A stretch of DNA of 47,672 bases from Novosphingobium sp. Lineage in GTDB: Bacteria; Pseudomonadota; Alphaproteobacteria; Sphingomonadales; Sphingomonadaceae. The stretch is taken from positions 1 through 47,672 of the forward strand of contig NZ_JAIXPP010000104.1 of NCBI RefSeq assembly GCF_027486195.1. The letters are read 5' to 3'. Each line of letters opens with the position of its first letter. Position 1 is the first letter of the stretch. The translations under genes were made by a program, and so were the position numbers. The notes under the pieces were generated by a model. The model made no database searches. It was not told the DNA's origin and saw nothing but the letters and a program-made list of their open reading frames with translations. Of this stretch, positions 26,584-34,874 are shown piece after piece.

Positions 26584-27654
26584 CTATTCGGCGGCTTGCG
26601 GTTGTCGTTCCCGGTCCATCAGGCGTTGCAACATGCGGCGCGCGCGCACCCCGCCGCCATCGCCGTTCAGGATGAGCGGGCGCAGATCCCAGAAATCGGT
26701 GCTGCGCATCAGCCTGTGGCTGTCACGGATCAGCGGCATGTCCTCCTGCTCGAAGGCAAATTCGAGCGCGGCGCGCATCCCGGCGGTAAACTCCGCATCA
26801 CCCAGCGCGAAATCGCGTGCGGTCGCCCAGAAGTAGTGCGTGGTGTCAGGCGTTTCGGGCGTGAAGGCGTGCAGCGAGGGCAACAGCGTGCAGTCCTCGC
26901 GCGGCGTGCCCGGAGGTCCGGCGCGAAAATCGAAATAGAGCACAGCGGGGGCGTGCCAGACGACCCAGCCATAGAAATCCTGCTTGACCCCAACGCGCCC
27001 CAGCATCCCACCGATGCCCTCAGAGAGGTAGTCATCGAGACGGATGTATTCCGCGTGGACCGTCTCGCCGTCCTGCCAGAACTTGCGGGTCCCCTCGGTG
27101 AAGGCTGCGGCCACCAGCGCGGGGTGGACGAAATTGGCGTGGCTGAGATCGAGGATATTGTCGCTGTAGAGCTCGTAGTGCCCTTCCGCCACGGTTGCCC
27201 CGCGCACGGCTTCCCACTTTGGATCGGAGAGCCAGCTGAAATCAGGGATCAGTGCGGGATCGGCCTTGTCCGCATCACCCATCCAGATCCACAGCAGCGC
27301 GTGGCGCTCCACGAGCGGGTAAACCTGAAGCTTGCTTTCCGGCAGCTGCCCGCCGGGATGCGGATTGTGGACGCAGGCGCCGCTGCCATCGAAACGAAGG
27401 CCGTGATAGGGGCACATGAGCGCGCCTTCCACCACCTTGCCCTGCCCCAACGGCGCAAACCGGTGCGGGCAGCGCCCCGTTACTGCGTTGGCCTTGCCAT
27501 CACCATCGCGGAACAGCGCCACCGGTTCTTCAAGGAACACGCGCTGCTGGGGCGCCGCGCCCAAATCCGTAGCCCAGCCCGCCACGTACCACGTGTTGCG
27601 CAGATACGTGCCAACCGGCTCCGCACCGAGTTTGGGGACCCCAGCGTCGCTCAT
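26584..27654 (-). CDS. Rieske non-haem iron oxygenase, VanA-like
   Basis: This 356-residue oxygenase subunit has a Rieske [2Fe-2S] site C62-x-H64...C81-x2-H84 (CPHR, CPYHG). The mononuclear iron motif is DNILDLSHANFVH with H172 and H177; the third ligand is a later aspartate. The layout matches the phenylpropionate-dioxygenase/vanillate O-demethylase group, where single-component terminal oxygenases work with a separate reductase. No reductase gene is in the window, so it must use one encoded elsewhere. O-demethylation or hydroxylation of an aromatic compound is likely. It follows the cupin genes with a 13-bp gap; GAGGGAG precedes the ATG. Confidence 0.9.
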   Translation of the reverse strand: MSDAGVPKLGAEPVGTYLRNTWYVAGWATDLGAAPQQRVFLEEPVALFRDGDGKANAVTGRCPHRFAPLGQGKVVEGALMCPYHGLRFDGSGACVHNPHPGGQLPESKLQVYPLVERHALLWIWMGDADKADPALIPDFSWLSDPKWEAVRGATVAEGHYELYSDNILDLSHANFVHPALVAAAFTEGTRKFWQDGETVHAEYIRLDDYLSEGIGGMLGRVGVKQDFYGWVVWHAPAVLYFDFRAGPPGTPREDCTLLPSLHAFTPETPDTTHYFWATARDFALGDAEFTAGMRAALEFAFEQEDMPLIRDSHRLMRSTDFWDLRPLILNGDGGGVRARRMLQRLMDRERQPQAAE

Positions 27655-27667
27655 GTCAGCAGCTCCC

Positions 27668-28201
27668 TCAGAGATAGAGCTGCTTGTTGATCGGGATGTT
27701 GTTTTCCCGGCAGTAGGTTTCGTAGTGGTTCATGAACCACCACACATCGAGCGTCTCCACATGGTTGCCGTGCTCGTCGAAGAACTCGTTGGCGCCCTGC
27801 ATGTGAAACAGGGCCTTCATGCCGTTCGGATCATCGGTGACGAGCGTGTGCGCGGTGCCGGGGGTTTCGGTGATGAACTCGCCCGGCTTGCACACCCAGT
27901 CGTATTCCAGATAGCGGAACGAGCCTTCAAGCCCGATCGCCCAGACCCGGCCGCGGTGCTTGTGCGTGCCGATCACGCCGGGGCCCTTGATCCACAGGAT
28001 GTTGACGTAGACGTTATCACGCACGTCAAAAGCGAGGTGCCGGATCGCGGCGTTATCGCCGAAGGGAACCCACGGGCTCTCGGCTTCCGAGGCGCCGACG
28101 TAAGTGCCTTCGACGCCCTTGGATTTGATCAGCGCACCGTAAAGCTCGGGCACATCGACGATCTTGTAGGCCCCGGACGGCGGGGCAGTCATGGTGGCCA
28201 T
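27668..28201 (-). CDS. Cupin, 2,4'-dihydroxyacetophenone dioxygenase-like (copy 1)
   Basis: This is a 177-residue single-domain cupin. Its first motif has GTHKHRG (H80, H82) and the second has TPGTAHTL (H118), giving a three-His metal site as in acetylacetone dioxygenase Dke1 and 2,4'-dihydroxyacetophenone dioxygenase. The segments VPFGDNAAIRHLAFDVR and LEGSFRYLEYDW are shared with the next gene upstream, as is the C-terminal HYETYCREN(N/D)IPIN, so the two are close paralogues. Known relatives cleave a C-C bond next to a carbonyl. In this locus the substrate could be an aryl ketone; that is inference. ATG 28201 is chosen because the longer frame runs into copy 2. Confidence 0.85.
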   Translation of the reverse strand: MATMTAPPSGAYKIVDVPELYGALIKSKGVEGTYVGASEAESPWVPFGDNAAIRHLAFDVRDNVYVNILWIKGPGVIGTHKHRGRVWAIGLEGSFRYLEYDWVCKPGEFITETPGTAHTLVTDDPNGMKALFHMQGANEFFDEHGNHVETLDVWWFMNHYETYCRENNIPINKQLYL

Positions 28202-28212
28202 CGGGCGATCCC

Positions 28213-28749
28213 TCAGAGGTAGAGCTTGGGGTTGATGGGAATGTCGTTTTCCCGGCAGTAGGTCTCGTAGTGGTTGATGAACCACCAGACGTCCGAGGTA
28301 TCGACGTAGCCGCCGTTCTCGTCGAAAAAGTCGATCGGCCCCTGCATCCACCCGAACAGCTTCACGCCTTCGGGATGCTCGGTGACGAGGGTGTGGCTTT
28401 CGCCGGGGACTTCCAGGATCAGCCCGCCGGGCGAGGCGACCCAGTCGTATTCCAGATAGCGGACGCTGCCTTCGAGGCAGACCATCACGATCGTGCCGCG
28501 ATGAAGGTGCGTGCCGATCGTTCCGGGGCTCTTTACCCAGAGGATGTTCGAGAAAATGCCCTGCCGCACGTCGAAGGCAAGGTGCTTGATTGCGGCGTTG
28601 TCGCCGAAGGGCACCCAGGGGCTGTCGACGTCGGTCTGGGCATCGATGTAGCGCCCGCCCGGGCTCAGGCGCGCAACCAGCTCTTTGTGCGCAAACCCGA
28701 CATCAACGATGGCCTTCTTGGATGAAGGCGGTGCAGTCATGGCATTCAT
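28213..28749 (-). CDS. Cupin, 2,4'-dihydroxyacetophenone dioxygenase-like (copy 2)
   Basis: This 178-residue cupin is paralogous to copy 1, 11 bp downstream of it. The three metal histidines are H81 and H83 (GTHLHRG) and H119 (VPGESHTL). VPFGDNAAIKHLAFDVR and the C-terminal FINHYETYCREN are almost the same as in copy 1, while the N-terminal 40 residues differ. AAGGAG lies 9 nt before the ATG. The two genes may encode subunits of one complex, or enzymes with different side-chain specificity. Function is assigned by family only. Confidence 0.85.
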   Translation of the reverse strand: MNAMTAPPSSKKAIVDVGFAHKELVARLSPGGRYIDAQTDVDSPWVPFGDNAAIKHLAFDVRQGIFSNILWVKSPGTIGTHLHRGTIVMVCLEGSVRYLEYDWVASPGGLILEVPGESHTLVTEHPEGVKLFGWMQGPIDFFDENGGYVDTSDVWWFINHYETYCRENDIPINPKLYL

Positions 28750-28763
28750 GGGGAAGCGCTCCT

Positions 28764-29297
28764 TCAGCGGATCAGCGTATCGACGTAGTCGGCACCGATG
28801 CCGACCCGGTCATAATGCTCGCGCGCGTTCTTGATGTAGTCAAACACATCGAAGTGCCCGGTGGTGTTGCCATCATCATCCAGCCACATCAGCGGACCGG
28901 AGACGACGAAGAACACTTTCATCGGGTCCTCGTGCTCGTAGCAGACCAGCGTGTGGCTCTCGCCCGGGGTCTCGTAGACGAAGTCGCCCGCGGTCGCGGT
29001 CCACTCGTGCTCGAGATAGGCCCACTTGCCGCTGATCGTGTAGGCCCAGATCGGGTGCGGGTGATAGTGGCGGTTCACCAGGCCCGCCGATTTCGACATG
29101 AGCACATCGGCCCACATGTTCTTGCTAGGGCTGATCCAGACGGGCTTGGAGCTCACCGTCTCGCTGATCGGCACCCAGTAGCGCTCATCGCCCTCGGCGA
29201 TCTTTGACAGATAAACTTCGGGAAGGCTGCCTTCGCGGAACACCTTGTCGACTGGCTTGATGCCTTTCCAGAACTCGGAGTGGGCGGTTTCAGGCAC
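28764..29297 (-). CDS. Cupin, diverged third paralogue of the DAD-like group
   Basis: This 177-residue cupin starts at a GTG with AGGGAGAG upstream. The first cupin motif has RHYHPH (H77, H79) and the second has TPGESHTL (H115), so metal ligands are kept. The VPFGDNAA block of the other two copies is replaced by WVPISETVSSKPVWISPSKN, and the C-terminus lacks the HYETYCREN tail. It is therefore an older duplicate with probably a different substrate. It is the first gene after the TonB receptor and its hairpin, and lies 14 bp before copy 2. Confidence 0.82.
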   Translation of the reverse strand: MPETAHSEFWKGIKPVDKVFREGSLPEVYLSKIAEGDERYWVPISETVSSKPVWISPSKNMWADVLMSKSAGLVNRHYHPHPIWAYTISGKWAYLEHEWTATAGDFVYETPGESHTLVCYEHEDPMKVFFVVSGPLMWLDDDGNTTGHFDVFDYIKNAREHYDRVGIGADYVDTLIR

Positions 29298-29320
29298 GTT
29301 TGACTCTCCCTAGGTGAGAA

Positions 29321-29345
29321 GGGCGGGCGCATACGGCGCCCGCCC
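29321..29345 (-). terminator. Hairpin between the second TonB receptor and the cupin genes
   Basis: The perfect 10-bp stem GGGCGGGCGC and GCGCCCGCCC has a 5-nt loop and starts 15 nt past the receptor stop. TTCTC follows on the minus strand, so there is no real T-run. Its position parallels the hairpins after the first receptor. Confidence 0.55.
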
Positions 29346-29360
29346 CCTGTTTTGTCGGCC

Positions 29361-31886
29361 TCAGAACTTGAGGCCGAGCTTGACGTACCATTCGCGCGGC
29401 CGGCTGTAGGTGCCGTAGATCTGACCACCCGCGATCTGCGCCTGCCCGGTCACCAGATAGCGTGTGTCGGTCAGGTTGGTCCCGCCCACCGTGAGGTCCC
29501 AGTGATCGCCCGGTTCCTTGTAGGTGACGCTGCCGTTGAGGATGTCCGTGCCCGGACGCTGCAGCAGATACGCGCGCTCGGTGTCGTTCCACAGCGACGA
29601 GGAGTGCGTGTAGTCGGCGATGAAGATCAGCTTGCCGCCGTTCTTGAACGCCGCTTCGTAGCGCGGGCTGATGTTGAACTTCCACTTCGGTGTCTTGGGC
29701 AGATCGGCGCCCGGGAACACACCGGCCTGGAACGGGTTGGCCGCAACCTGCGCCGGCGCCAGAACCGAGGTGTACTTGGCATCGAGATGGCCGATCGACG
29801 CGTTGATGGTGAAGCCATCGACCGGCGCCGCGGTCACTTCGACCTCGAAGCCCTTGATCTTGGCATCGCCCGCGTTCTGGATGGTCGGCGAGACGCCCTG
29901 CTGGAAGTTCAGCTGGATGCCCTTGTAGTCGGTCTGGAAGACCGCCGCGTTCACCTGCAGACGGCGGTCGATCAGGGTCGACTTGACGCCCAGTTCATAG
30001 GTCGTGGCCTTTTCCTCGCCGAAGCCCGGAGCATAGGGCAGCGGGTTGGACAAGCGGGTGGTCCAGCCACCGGTCTTGTAGCCCTTCGACCAGCTGGCAT
30101 AGACCATCACGTCGTCGTTGGGATGGAACTGCACGCCCACCTTCGGCGCGAAGTTGTTGAACTTCTTCTGCTGCGTTCCCGCAATGTAGTAGCGCAGCGG
30201 CTGTCCGGCATTCGGGAACCCGGCGGCGATGCGGCAAGCATCGCTGATCGGGTTGATGTTCGCGCAGGCCGGCGGGCCGGCGTCGATCCCGGCAAGGAAG
30301 TTCAGGATCTTGTAGGTCAGGCCGTTGGCGTCCGACTGGAAGCCCTCGAAGGTCTTGTCTTCGTGCGTGTAACGGCCGCCCACAGTGATGCCGAACATGT
30401 CGCTGAACTTGTAATCGACCTGACCGAAGAAAGCGTAGTTCTTGGTCGCCAGATCGTTGGGTCCATCGACCTGCAGCAGGCCTTCGGCGAAGGTCACGTA
30501 GTCATGCAGGTTGCCCGCTTCCTTGAAGTAGTAGGCGCCCAGCACGTAGTTCAGCTTCTTGTCCATGGCATTGCCGAGGAGCTGCAGCTCCTGGCTGAAC
30601 TGCCACTGCTCGGTGGTGAAGCTGGTGTGGAGGAAGTTGAGCGGCGACCCGTCAAGATCGGTGCCCACGTTCCAGTGCAGCTCGCGGTAACCGGTGATCG
30701 ACTTGATCGTGAGCGAATCGCTCAGATCGTAGGCCATCGTGAGCGAGCCGCCGTAGGACTTCAGCTTCGAGTAGTTGTTGCCGTTGGCGTAGCTCGTGTC
30801 GATGTTGCCGGTCACGAAGCGGTTGTCATAAGGCAGACGGTTGTTGCGCGGATCCGCATCTACATTCACGCCGTAGACGCTCGGATTGTCGAAGATCGAA
30901 TTGAGGCCGCCGATGCCGCCGATGTAGGCGAACGCGGGCGGGCCGCCGCCGCAATCGGTGCTCGAGGCGATGATCGCGCAGTTGTAGGTGCCGGCGAAGA
31001 CCGCAGGGGTCGTCGTGATCAGCGTGTTGGCGATCTGGCTCTGGTCGACGTTGGTGTAGTCCGCCGACAGTGTGGCGGTGAACGGACCCTTGTCGTACTT
31101 CAGCTTGCCGCGCAGGTTCCAGTTGCCGTCGCCGCCTTCGGTGCCGAGCCCGATGTTGTTGAAGCCGGCAGCCTTGTAGTTCTGGATGTTGGTCGAGGCA
31201 TAGTTGCCCGCGCCCGGATAGGCGATGCGCTTGAGGTAGCCGGTGCGGTTCTTGGTCGAGAAGCTCACCGAGGCGCCGAGGCCGTCCGTGATCGGCAGGT
31301 CAACCGTGCCGCGCGTCTGCACGAGGCTGAAGCGGCCGACGGTGACATCGCCCTTGAAGCGGAATTCCTTGCCCGGATCGTGTGTGACGATCGAGATCGC
31401 GCCGCCGATGGTGTTGCGGCCGAAGAGCGTGCCCTGCGGTCCCTTGAGCACTTCGATGCGCTCGACATCGGGCAGGTCCTGGTTCGCGCCGACCGAGCGG
31501 GCGAGATAGACGCCGTCGAGATAGATGCCGACGCCCGGATCGATGTTGAAGGCGAAGTCGTTGGCGCCGATGCCGCGGATATAGGCCGAGAGCACAGCCG
31601 TCGAACCCGAGAACGGCGTACCGGCATCGAGCGTGACGTTGGGCGCGATGTTCGAAAGCGCCGCGACGCTCGTCACCGAGCGTTCCTGCAGCGTATCAGC
31701 GGTGAAGGCGGAAATCGCGATCGGCACGTCCTGAACGTTTTCCGCACGCTTCTGCGCGGTCACGACGATTTCCGCGATGCCGCCTTCAGGGGCGGCCTCA
31801 GCCTGAGCCTGCGGTGCGCTCTGCGCGAAAGCCGGACCGGCCAGCGCGGCTGCGAGCACGGCAAGTGATACCGTTGTTCGTCTCAT
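29361..31886 (-). CDS. TonB-dependent outer-membrane receptor (aromatic locus)
   Basis: This 841-residue receptor has a leader ending in GPAFAQ (near residue 22). A TonB-box-like EIVVTAQKRAENVQDVPIAI and plug motifs IRGIGANDFAFNIDPGVGIYLDGVYLAR and VEVLKGPQGTLFGRNTIGG follow (the latter printed as IEVLKGPQG in the sequence), then a barrel ending WYVKLGLKF. This subtype (VTAQKR...IYLDGVY) is expanded in sphingomonads and is often next to aromatic-catabolism genes, but its ligand is unknown. AGGGAGAG precedes the ATG at 31886. An AraC-type activator gene lies directly upstream and a 22-bp-period direct repeat is in the promoter. Confidence 0.93.
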   Translation of the reverse strand: MRRTTVSLAVLAAALAGPAFAQSAPQAQAEAAPEGGIAEIVVTAQKRAENVQDVPIAISAFTADTLQERSVTSVAALSNIAPNVTLDAGTPFSGSTAVLSAYIRGIGANDFAFNIDPGVGIYLDGVYLARSVGANQDLPDVERIEVLKGPQGTLFGRNTIGGAISIVTHDPGKEFRFKGDVTVGRFSLVQTRGTVDLPITDGLGASVSFSTKNRTGYLKRIAYPGAGNYASTNIQNYKAAGFNNIGLGTEGGDGNWNLRGKLKYDKGPFTATLSADYTNVDQSQIANTLITTTPAVFAGTYNCAIIASSTDCGGGPPAFAYIGGIGGLNSIFDNPSVYGVNVDADPRNNRLPYDNRFVTGNIDTSYANGNNYSKLKSYGGSLTMAYDLSDSLTIKSITGYRELHWNVGTDLDGSPLNFLHTSFTTEQWQFSQELQLLGNAMDKKLNYVLGAYYFKEAGNLHDYVTFAEGLLQVDGPNDLATKNYAFFGQVDYKFSDMFGITVGGRYTHEDKTFEGFQSDANGLTYKILNFLAGIDAGPPACANINPISDACRIAAGFPNAGQPLRYYIAGTQQKKFNNFAPKVGVQFHPNDDVMVYASWSKGYKTGGWTTRLSNPLPYAPGFGEEKATTYELGVKSTLIDRRLQVNAAVFQTDYKGIQLNFQQGVSPTIQNAGDAKIKGFEVEVTAAPVDGFTINASIGHLDAKYTSVLAPAQVAANPFQAGVFPGADLPKTPKWKFNISPRYEAAFKNGGKLIFIADYTHSSSLWNDTERAYLLQRPGTDILNGSVTYKEPGDHWDLTVGGTNLTDTRYLVTGQAQIAGGQIYGTYSRPREWYVKLGLKF

Positions 31887-31952
31887 GTTGCTCTCCCTAT
31901 CAAAATGTCACTGCCCGCTTCGCCCCCTGGCGGCCGGACATGCGCATTCGAA

Positions 31953-31981
31953 TTCATACGCCGCTTCGGACCTATCGGCTT
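31953..31981 (-). promoter_or_regulatory. Candidate promoter of the second TonB receptor
   Basis: On the minus strand AAGCCG (31981-31976), a 17-bp spacer and TATGAA (31958-31953) form a promoter with a fair -10 and poor -35. This is what an activator-dependent promoter shows; the proximal repeat of the putative AraC site abuts the -35. Confidence 0.4.
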
Positions 31982-32018
31982 GGACTGGAGCGCAAGCTGA
32001 TCAGGACTGGAGCGCAAG
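31982..32018. promoter_or_regulatory. Predicted AraC-family operator: 15-bp direct repeat, 22-bp period
   Basis: GGACTGGAGCGCAAG occurs identically at 31982-31996 and 32004-32018. The two-turn spacing matches the tandem half-sites bound by AraC/XylS-type activators. It sits between the AraC-type gene and the receptor gene it probably activates. Confidence 0.65.
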
Positions 32019-32037
32019 GTCGTACTGTTTCCGGCAC

Positions 32038-32970
32038 CTATTTGCGCCGCCATTCACGTGGTGAAACGCCGAAGCGCTGCCTAAACGCACGGGCGAAATA
32101 GGCGCTGTCGTTGAAACCCAGTTCGAAAGCGACTTCGGTGATGCTGGCATCGGGCGCGGCGCCGAGCCGCTCGGCGGCCCGGGCAAGGCGGCGTTCGAGG
32201 ATATAGGCGCTGGGGGTCGTGCCCATGCTGGCGAACAGGTTCTGGATGGTGCGGACCGAAGCGCCGCAAGCGGCGGCGAGGCTGAGCGTGCGCAGCGCCG
32301 GATCGGCCAGCTGCGCCTCGACAATCCCCAGCACGCGGCGGCGCAGCGCGCTGTCTGCCGAAGGTACTGCAGCATCGGGCTTGGTCGCCCCGCGCATCGC
32401 CAGCGCAACGAGATCATAGAAGACCTGGCTGACCCCCTCCTGCCAATCCGGATCGGCGAAACCCTGCTGGCTCTGCCGCCAGAGCGACAGCAGGAAATCG
32501 TGAAACACGCGCGCACCCGGGCTGCCCCCGCTCATGCGCTGGCGCAGTGCATCGTCAAGGCCGGGGAAGCGTTCGGCAAGCGGCGCGCGCGGGAACTCCA
32601 CGACCAGCAATTCGTGCGCGGCAAGATCGATCGCGTAAGCCTCATGCGGCGAGGCGATCACGAAATCGCCCGCACCCAGCATGGTCTCGGTGCCGCTCTG
32701 GCGGTGGCTGCTGGAGCCCCGGCACTGGAGGTGGAGGATCAGCCGTTCCTCAGGCGTGTAGCGCGGATCGCGGCCAACGAACGAGGCGGTCGAGCGGGGG
32801 CGGATCATCGCAAGATCACCGACCTGCCAGGTCCACATCTCGCCGGTGAAATCCTCGCTCGCGCTTTTCACGTAAGTGCCGCTGTACACCCGGTCGACCA
32901 GCGCATTCCAGAACGCGAGCCGTTCGGGCGGGGCGATGCCATCGGTGGCGAACTTCTGCACTGCGGTCAT
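32038..32970 (-). CDS. AraC-family transcriptional activator
   Basis: This 310-residue regulator has an N-terminal FeaR/AraC-binding-like sensor domain (residues about 10-180). The C-terminal AraC domain follows, with two helix-turn-helix units: SLAAACGASVRTIQNLFASMG, and ITEVAFELGFNDSAYFARAFRQRFGVSPREWR, the classic AraC signature. ATG 32970 has AAGGA 10 nt upstream and is preferred to a GTG at 32979. Relatives with this sensor respond to aromatic amines or acids. It lies directly upstream of the TonB receptor. The direct repeat at 31982 is the likely binding site, so it is the probable activator of the receptor-cupin-Rieske-flavocytochrome run. Confidence 0.9.
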   Translation of the reverse strand: MTAVQKFATDGIAPPERLAFWNALVDRVYSGTYVKSASEDFTGEMWTWQVGDLAMIRPRSTASFVGRDPRYTPEERLILHLQCRGSSSHRQSGTETMLGAGDFVIASPHEAYAIDLAAHELLVVEFPRAPLAERFPGLDDALRQRMSGGSPGARVFHDFLLSLWRQSQQGFADPDWQEGVSQVFYDLVALAMRGATKPDAAVPSADSALRRRVLGIVEAQLADPALRTLSLAAACGASVRTIQNLFASMGTTPSAYILERRLARAAERLGAAPDASITEVAFELGFNDSAYFARAFRQRFGVSPREWRRK

Positions 32971-32985
32971 GGCGGGCACATCCTT

Positions 32986-33017
32986 GGCAGAGAGAATCAG
33001 GGGCAGAGAGGATCAGG
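32986..33017. repeat. 16-bp imperfect tandem repeat at the MFS/AraC junction
   Basis: GGCAGAGAGAATCAGG (32986-33001) and GGCAGAGAGGATCAGG (33002-33017) are adjacent and differ by one base. The second copy contains the MFS stop codon. This looks like a small duplication in the 3' end of that gene. Confidence 0.7.
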
Positions 33018-34254
33018 CAGGGGCGAGATTACGGCGGGCGACAACGCGCGGTGCGGATTCAACGAGGCCGAGCGCGCAAATTCCGGCGAGAATGCACAGC
33101 ACCAGCATAAGCCAGAGCGCGGCGGAGAGGCCGTAGACGTCGGCCAGCGCGCCGGCGAGGAAGGGGCTGAGCACGCCGCCCAGCACCTCGCCGGTGCCCA
33201 TCACGACGCCGGTGAGCGTAGCCGTCAGGCGCGGATCGACCGATTCCGATGGGATCGTCGCCATGAACATCGGGAACAGGCCGTTAAGCCCCTACCCGAA
33301 GAAGAAGATCGCAGCCAGAACCCAGGGCGAACCGGTGTAGTAGAGCCCGCCCAGCGGCAGGATCACGCCCAGGAATGCAAACCCGATCATCACCGGGCGG
33401 CGCCCGATCGCGTCTGAAATGGCCGGGACGACAAAGCTGCCGAGGCCCGCTGAAAGCCCCAGTGTCGCCATGAGCCAGCCCATTGTCTCGGGCGCGAAGC
33501 CGCGCACCTTGGTGAGGTAGAGCGGCATGAAGGCCCAGCAGACGACAAGGTAGGATACCAGCAGCACAGAGATGATCGCGCAAAGCACAACGTTGCGGTG
33601 GCGGAAGGCCTCGCCCAGAGGGACTTTGGGCAGGGCTTCGTCATGCACTTCGGCCGGCGGCTCTCGCAGGGTGAACCAGATCAGGATCGCTGTGATGAGG
33701 CCGGGCGCGGCAGCGAGATAGAACCCCTCGCGCCAGCCATAGGCGGCGGCAACCGGCACGAGCAGCAACGGCGCCAGCCCCGAGCCGAGCAGGTTCGAGC
33801 CGAGGTTCTGCGCCACGCCCATCGCCAGCCCCCGCCGCTCGGGCGCGACTTCGCTGACGATCATCGAGTGGCTGACCGGCATGACGCCGCCTTCCGCCGC
33901 ACCCATCAGGAGCCGCGCGCCGAGGAGCATGAAGAACGAGGAGGCAAGGCCCGAGGCAAACGAGCACAGGCAGAACGCGATCGTCGCGACGACGACCACC
34001 GGCTTCTTCGAACCAAGCTTATCCGAAATGCGCCCGACGGCGAGGCCGGACAGCGCCCAGGTGAGCGACAACGCCGAACTGAACATGCCCACTTGCGTGT
34101 TGCTGAGGTGCAGGTCGGGCTGCACGAACGGCATAAGGAAATTGAGCGCGTTGCGGTCGAAGAACAGGATGCCGAAGTTGAGGCTGAGGAGCCCGACAAC
34201 CCACGCCTGATAGCCGCCGCTGGCGCGCTGCGAAGAGACCGAGGCGCCGCTCAC
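33013..34254 (-). pseudogene. MFS transporter with an in-frame amber codon
   Basis: The frame encodes a 12-helix major-facilitator carrier of the anion/aromatic-acid:H+ symporter type (FDRNALNFLMPFV, GRISDKLGSKK, GAAEGGVMPVSHS). Counting from GTG 34254, which overlaps the VOC stop by 4 nt, codon 321 at 33294-33292 is TAG. The same frame continues without a shift (GLNGLFPMFMATIPSES...) for 92 more codons to the stop at 33015-33013, completing the last two or three helices. One base change from TAC or TAT (Tyr) to TAG would explain this. It may be a recent nonsense mutation, an error or a suppressed stop. If true, a carrier truncated after about ten helices is unlikely to work. Confidence 0.8.
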
Positions 34255-34799
34255 AGGAACGACCTCACGGGGTCGGTCTGGCCGTCCCAGTCCTGCGCTG
34301 CCTGCCACTGCGCGGTGAAGAGCGTGTTCATGCCTTCGGTCGCCGGGATCAGCTCGAGAAACCCGGGCGCTGCCGGATCGGCGCTTTCGAGATAGGCGAC
34401 CGAGCCACCGGTCGGCACCGGCGCGCGGAATGCAAGGGTATGGCCGCGCTCGAGATAGCCGGGCAGCGCGGCATCGACATCGGTGAAGGCGATGCCGAAG
34501 TGATGGAAGCCGTAACCGCGCTCCTCGATGGTTTCGCGGTACACGGACGGGTTATCGTCAAGCGGCTGGATCAGTTCGATCTGCATGTGCCCGGCAAAGC
34601 CCATCGCGATGGCGACATCGGCCTGCGACGGCTGCCCGCGATAGACCTGCCCCTCGCCCAGAAAGTGATCGAGCAGGAAGAACGGCCCTGCCCCGCAATC
34701 GCGCTGAAAGTGGGAGATTGCGGCATGGATATCCGCCACGACAAACGCGGTCTGCGCCACGCCGCCGATGCGTTGTCCAAAGCCCAGTGCCAGACCCAT
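34251..34799 (-). CDS. VOC-superfamily (glyoxalase-like) protein
   Basis: This 182-residue protein has two vicinal-oxygen-chelate modules. The first starts GGVAQTAFVVADIHAAISHF and has IELIQP; the second starts YGFHHFGIAFTDVDAALPGYLERG and ends GFLELIP. Metal ligands are probably an N-terminal position, E in IELI, H in FHHFGI and E in FLELI. Relatives include extradiol dioxygenases, glyoxalases and isomerases, and this single-domain size favours a glyoxalase/epimerase or a dioxygenase-like enzyme. It lies between the MDR reductase and the MFS carrier; its stop overlaps the carrier start by 4 nt. The precise reaction is unknown. Confidence 0.8.
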   Translation of the reverse strand: MGLALGFGQRIGGVAQTAFVVADIHAAISHFQRDCGAGPFFLLDHFLGEGQVYRGQPSQADVAIAMGFAGHMQIELIQPLDDNPSVYRETIEERGYGFHHFGIAFTDVDAALPGYLERGHTLAFRAPVPTGGSVAYLESADPAAPGFLELIPATEGMNTLFTAQWQAAQDWDGQTDPVRSFL

Positions 34800-34810
34800 G
34801 CCTCTGTGTT

Positions 34811-34870
34811 CCCTACCCTTGTGCCCGCCGTTTGTCCGGTAGGGCTGTTATGGTTCGGGCCTTGCGGCCC
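34811..34870 (-). other. Small inverted repeats in the MDR-VOC gap
   Basis: CCCTACC (34811-34817) pairs with GGTAGGG (34838-34844), and GGGCC-TTGC-GGCCC (34857-34870) is a short hairpin just after the reductase stop. Either could reduce read-through into the VOC gene. Evidence is weak. Confidence 0.3.
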
Positions 34871-34874
34871 CCTA

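Noticed and set aside
29352..31868. Open frame of 838 codons opposite the second TonB receptor
   Set aside because: It is a shadow frame of a clear receptor gene.
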